Source of the DNA: Lysinibacillus sp. PLM2
Lineage (GTDB): Bacteria; Bacillota; Bacilli; Bacillales_A; Planococcaceae
Reading direction: 5' to 3'
NCBI GenBank assembly: GCA_023168345.1
Contig: AP025689.1
Coordinates: 928,001-992,000 of the forward strand
Length of the DNA: 64,000 bases
The position numbers were made by a program, and so were the translations under genes. The first letter of the stretch is position 1. The number at the start of each line of letters is the position of its first letter. Shown in pieces: positions 62,058 to 64,000 of the stretch. A model generated the notes under the pieces. That model was given only the letters and a program-made list of their open reading frames with translations. It was not told the origin of the DNA and searched no databases.

Positions 62058-63410
62058 ATGAAACTTATATTATTATCAGGCGGATCAGGAACTAGACTTT
62101 GGCCACTTTCAAATGATTCAAGAGCAAAACAGTTTTTAAAAGTTCTTCGTAATGAATCAACCGGTGAACTCGAATCAATGGTTCAAAGAGTATATAGACA
62201 ATTGTTAAAAATTGTCACTCCAAAAGATATTATTGTTGCAACAAATTCTGCACAAGTCGATATGCTCCGCAATCAATTAGGGGATATTCCGATTGTTGTG
62301 GAGCCTGAGAGACGAGATACATTTCCTGCGATTGCCCTTTCTTGTACATATCTTTTCAATACTTTAGGAGTACAGCTAGATGAAATTGTTGGGGTGATGT
62401 CTGTAGACGCCTTCGTAGATGTTGCATTTTACCATAAAGTGAAGGAACTTGAAAAACTTGTAGTAGAAACAAATACTGAAATTGGTTTACTTGGAATCAA
62501 ACCAACTTATCCTTCTTCAAAGTATGGTTATCTTATTCCAAAGGAACATAAAGAATATATGCAAGTAGGACGATTCGTAGAAAAACCATCGGAAGGAGAA
62601 GCGGAAGTATTAATTGATGATGGAGCGTACTGGAATAGTGGTGTATTTGCTTTTCCACTTCAATTAATTTTAAAAAAACTAGTGAGTCACAATTTTTCAA
62701 CCGATTATGATCAGTTACTTAAAGAATTTTCTTCCTTACCAAAAAACAGTTTTGACTATGAAGTTGTAGAACATTTATCTAATATAGTTGCACTAACATA
62801 TGACGGGTATTGGAAAGACCTTGGAACATGGAATACCTTAACAGAAGAAATGTCTCAACAAGTAATTGGAAACGGTGGTTTGAGTGAAGACAGTGTGAAT
62901 ACACACATTATCAATGAATTAGATTTACCAGTAAAAGTACTTGGAATTTCTAATGCTGTTGTAGCAGTGAGTGCAGATGGAATACTAGTAACTGATAAAC
63001 CTGCAAGTTCTAGAATGAAAGATATGCTTCATGAAGGTTTGTTTTCAAGACCGATGTTTGAAGAACGGAGATGGGGATGGTATAGAGTGTTAGATTTCAC
63101 GAAAAAGGATAATCGTGAAATCTTAACAAAACGACTTTGTATAAAAGCAGAGAAAAATTTAAGTTATCAATATCATAATAGCCGTGAGGAAATTTGGACG
63201 ATAATCTCAGGGGAAGCTTTATTTATTCAAGATGGAGATATTCGAAAAATTTTACCAGGAGAAACATTACATATCCCTGTTGGATCAAAACATTCGCTGT
63301 TTGCTATAGAAGATACTGAAATTATCGAAGTTCAGATAGGTGAAGCTATAATTGAAGAAGATATTGTTCGTTTAGAATATGTTTGGGATATTATAACAGT
63401 TACTCAATAA
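62058..63410 (+). CDS. manC: Mannose-1-phosphate guanylyltransferase ManC
   Basis: 451 residues. The nucleotidyltransferase domain opens MKLILLSGGSGTRLWPLSND with the RAKQFLKV loop, and has VGRFVEKPSEGEAEVLI and GAYWNSGVFAFP. A C-terminal cupin (about 365-445: YQYHNSREEIWTIISGEALF, LPGETLHIPVGSKHSLFAIE) is the phosphomannose-isomerase-like half of bifunctional enzymes. Known: it makes GDP-mannose from mannose-1-phosphate and GTP. The ATG at 62058 has AAAGAG 8 nt upstream; the GTG at 62049 overlaps that site. It supplies Gmd. Confidence 0.9.
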   Translation: MKLILLSGGSGTRLWPLSNDSRAKQFLKVLRNESTGELESMVQRVYRQLLKIVTPKDIIVATNSAQVDMLRNQLGDIPIVVEPERRDTFPAIALSCTYLFNTLGVQLDEIVGVMSVDAFVDVAFYHKVKELEKLVVETNTEIGLLGIKPTYPSSKYGYLIPKEHKEYMQVGRFVEKPSEGEAEVLIDDGAYWNSGVFAFPLQLILKKLVSHNFSTDYDQLLKEFSSLPKNSFDYEVVEHLSNIVALTYDGYWKDLGTWNTLTEEMSQQVIGNGGLSEDSVNTHIINELDLPVKVLGISNAVVAVSADGILVTDKPASSRMKDMLHEGLFSRPMFEERRWGWYRVLDFTKKDNREILTKRLCIKAEKNLSYQYHNSREEIWTIISGEALFIQDGDIRKILPGETLHIPVGSKHSLFAIEDTEIIEVQIGEAIIEEDIVRLEYVWDIITVTQ

Positions 63411-63421
63411 ATACATGAAAT

Positions 63422-63452
63422 GAGCTGAAGATATTTCAGTTCTTTTCTTTTT
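63422..63452 (+). terminator. Short terminator-like hairpin after manC
   Basis: GAGCTGAA pairs with TTCAGTTC (one G-T pair) around a 4-nt loop, followed by TTTTCTTTTT. It lies between manC and the GDP-fucose synthase gene. Confidence 0.5.
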
Positions 63453-63495
63453 AGACGATATAAAAGTTGGAGAATAAAAAGTAAAGGTGCGAAAC

Positions 63496-64000
63496 ATGAA
63501 TAAACAGTCGAAAATATATGTAGCAGGCCACCGTGGTTTAGTAGGATCTGCAATTGTAAGAAATTTGAAATTAAAAGGTTACTCTAATATTATACATAAA
63601 ACAAGCCACGATTTAGATTTACGAAAGCAGGATGCGGTTCAAAATTTTTTTGAAACAGAGCAACCTGAATATGTCTTTTTGGCAGCTGCAAAAGTTGGGG
63701 GGATTTTATCCAACTCTACTTATCCTGGACAATTTTTATATGATAATTTAATGATACAATCGAATGTAATTGAAGCAGCAAAACAATTTGGAGTAAAAAA
63801 ACTATTGTTTCTTGGAAGTACGTGTATTTATCCTAAAATGGCACCACAACCATTGAAAGAAGATTACTTACTAACTGGAGAACTAGAGCCTTCTAACGAA
63901 GCATATGCAATAGCAAAAATATCTGGAATTAAAATGTGTAATGCTTATAATAAGCAATACGGTACAGAATTTATTAGTGTCATGCCAACCAATTTATATG
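63496..64000 (+). CDS. fcl: GDP-L-fucose synthase, 3' end cut by window
   Basis: The first 168 codons of an extended SDR are visible. The cofactor motif is [17 protein letters not shown], followed by [35 protein letters not shown], catalytic [20 protein letters not shown] and [20 protein letters not shown] (Tyr-x3-Lys). These are the GDP-4-keto-6-deoxy-mannose epimerase/reductase signatures. It would turn the Gmd product into GDP-L-fucose. AAAGGTG sits 6 nt before the ATG. The frame is open to the last base, so the gene continues beyond 64000. Confidence 0.92.
   Translation, partial: MNKQSKIYVAGHRGLVGSAIVRNLKLKGYSNIIHKTSHDLDLRKQDAVQNFFETEQPEYVFLAAAKVGGILSNSTYPGQFLYDNLMIQSNVIEAAKQFGVKKLLFLGSTCIYPKMAPQPLKEDYLLTGELEPSNEAYAIAKISGIKMCNAYNKQYGTEFISVMPTNLY

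Overview
The window looks like a low-GC, Gram-positive, motile Bacillales chromosome, most likely Planococcaceae (Lysinibacillus/Solibacillus-like). The evidence is an S-layer-homology protein, CsaB, a SecA2/SlaP S-layer export pair, LCP and TagO wall-polymer genes, and a long block matching the Bacillus subtilis order tagO-lcp-yvyE-degS-degU-degV-comFA-comFC-yvyF-flgM-flgN-flgK-flgL-yviE-fliW-csrA-hag. All assignments come from reading motifs and context; no database search was run.

Layout. (1) 1-15.1 kb is a cell-surface region: the end of an SLH protein, csaB, a glycosyltransferase, a MurJ-type flippase, a TetR regulator, an S41 protease, an LCP ligase, BrnQ, an NlpC/P60 hydrolase, slaP-secA2 and tagO. 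(2) 15.1-18.0 kb is a spacer between two convergent genes. It holds two adjacent arrays of imperfect repeats with a period close to 21 bp, then a complete ISL3-family element with an 8-bp target duplication. The element sits between an LCP gene and that gene's terminator. (3) 18.0-33.6 kb is the late-competence and flagellar block, ending in a flagellin gene with a SigD promoter and a CsrA-type leader. (4) 33.7-49.5 kb interrupts the usual flagellin-glycosylation neighbourhood. It holds a decayed IS4-type transposase and a roughly 14-kb LacI-controlled catabolic operon: SDR, broken iron-ADH, cupin, alpha/beta hydrolase, CUT1 ABC importer, HpaI-type aldolase, amidase, a tandem NTF2-like protein, aldehyde dehydrogenase and a HisD paralogue. 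(5) 49.7-64 kb is a flagellin or surface glycosylation island: two Maf proteins around a small unknown protein, PseB, two decayed genes, several transferases carrying a shared Rossmann-like module, and a GDP-mannose/GDP-fucose set (two Gmd paralogues, ManC, and GDP-fucose synthase cut by the window edge).

How it fits together. TagO and the LCP enzymes would start and attach wall polymers. CsaB would pyruvylate the polymer that SLH domains bind, and SecA2/SlaP would export S-layer protein. DegS/DegU, FlgM, FliW and CsrA would control flagellar output, and the Maf/PseB/GDP-sugar genes would decorate flagellin or another surface glycan. The catabolic operon looks like an independent acquisition. 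The strongest leads for something undescribed are the twin 21-bp arrays, the LacI-box operon with unknown substrate, and the transferases sharing one Rossmann-like module.
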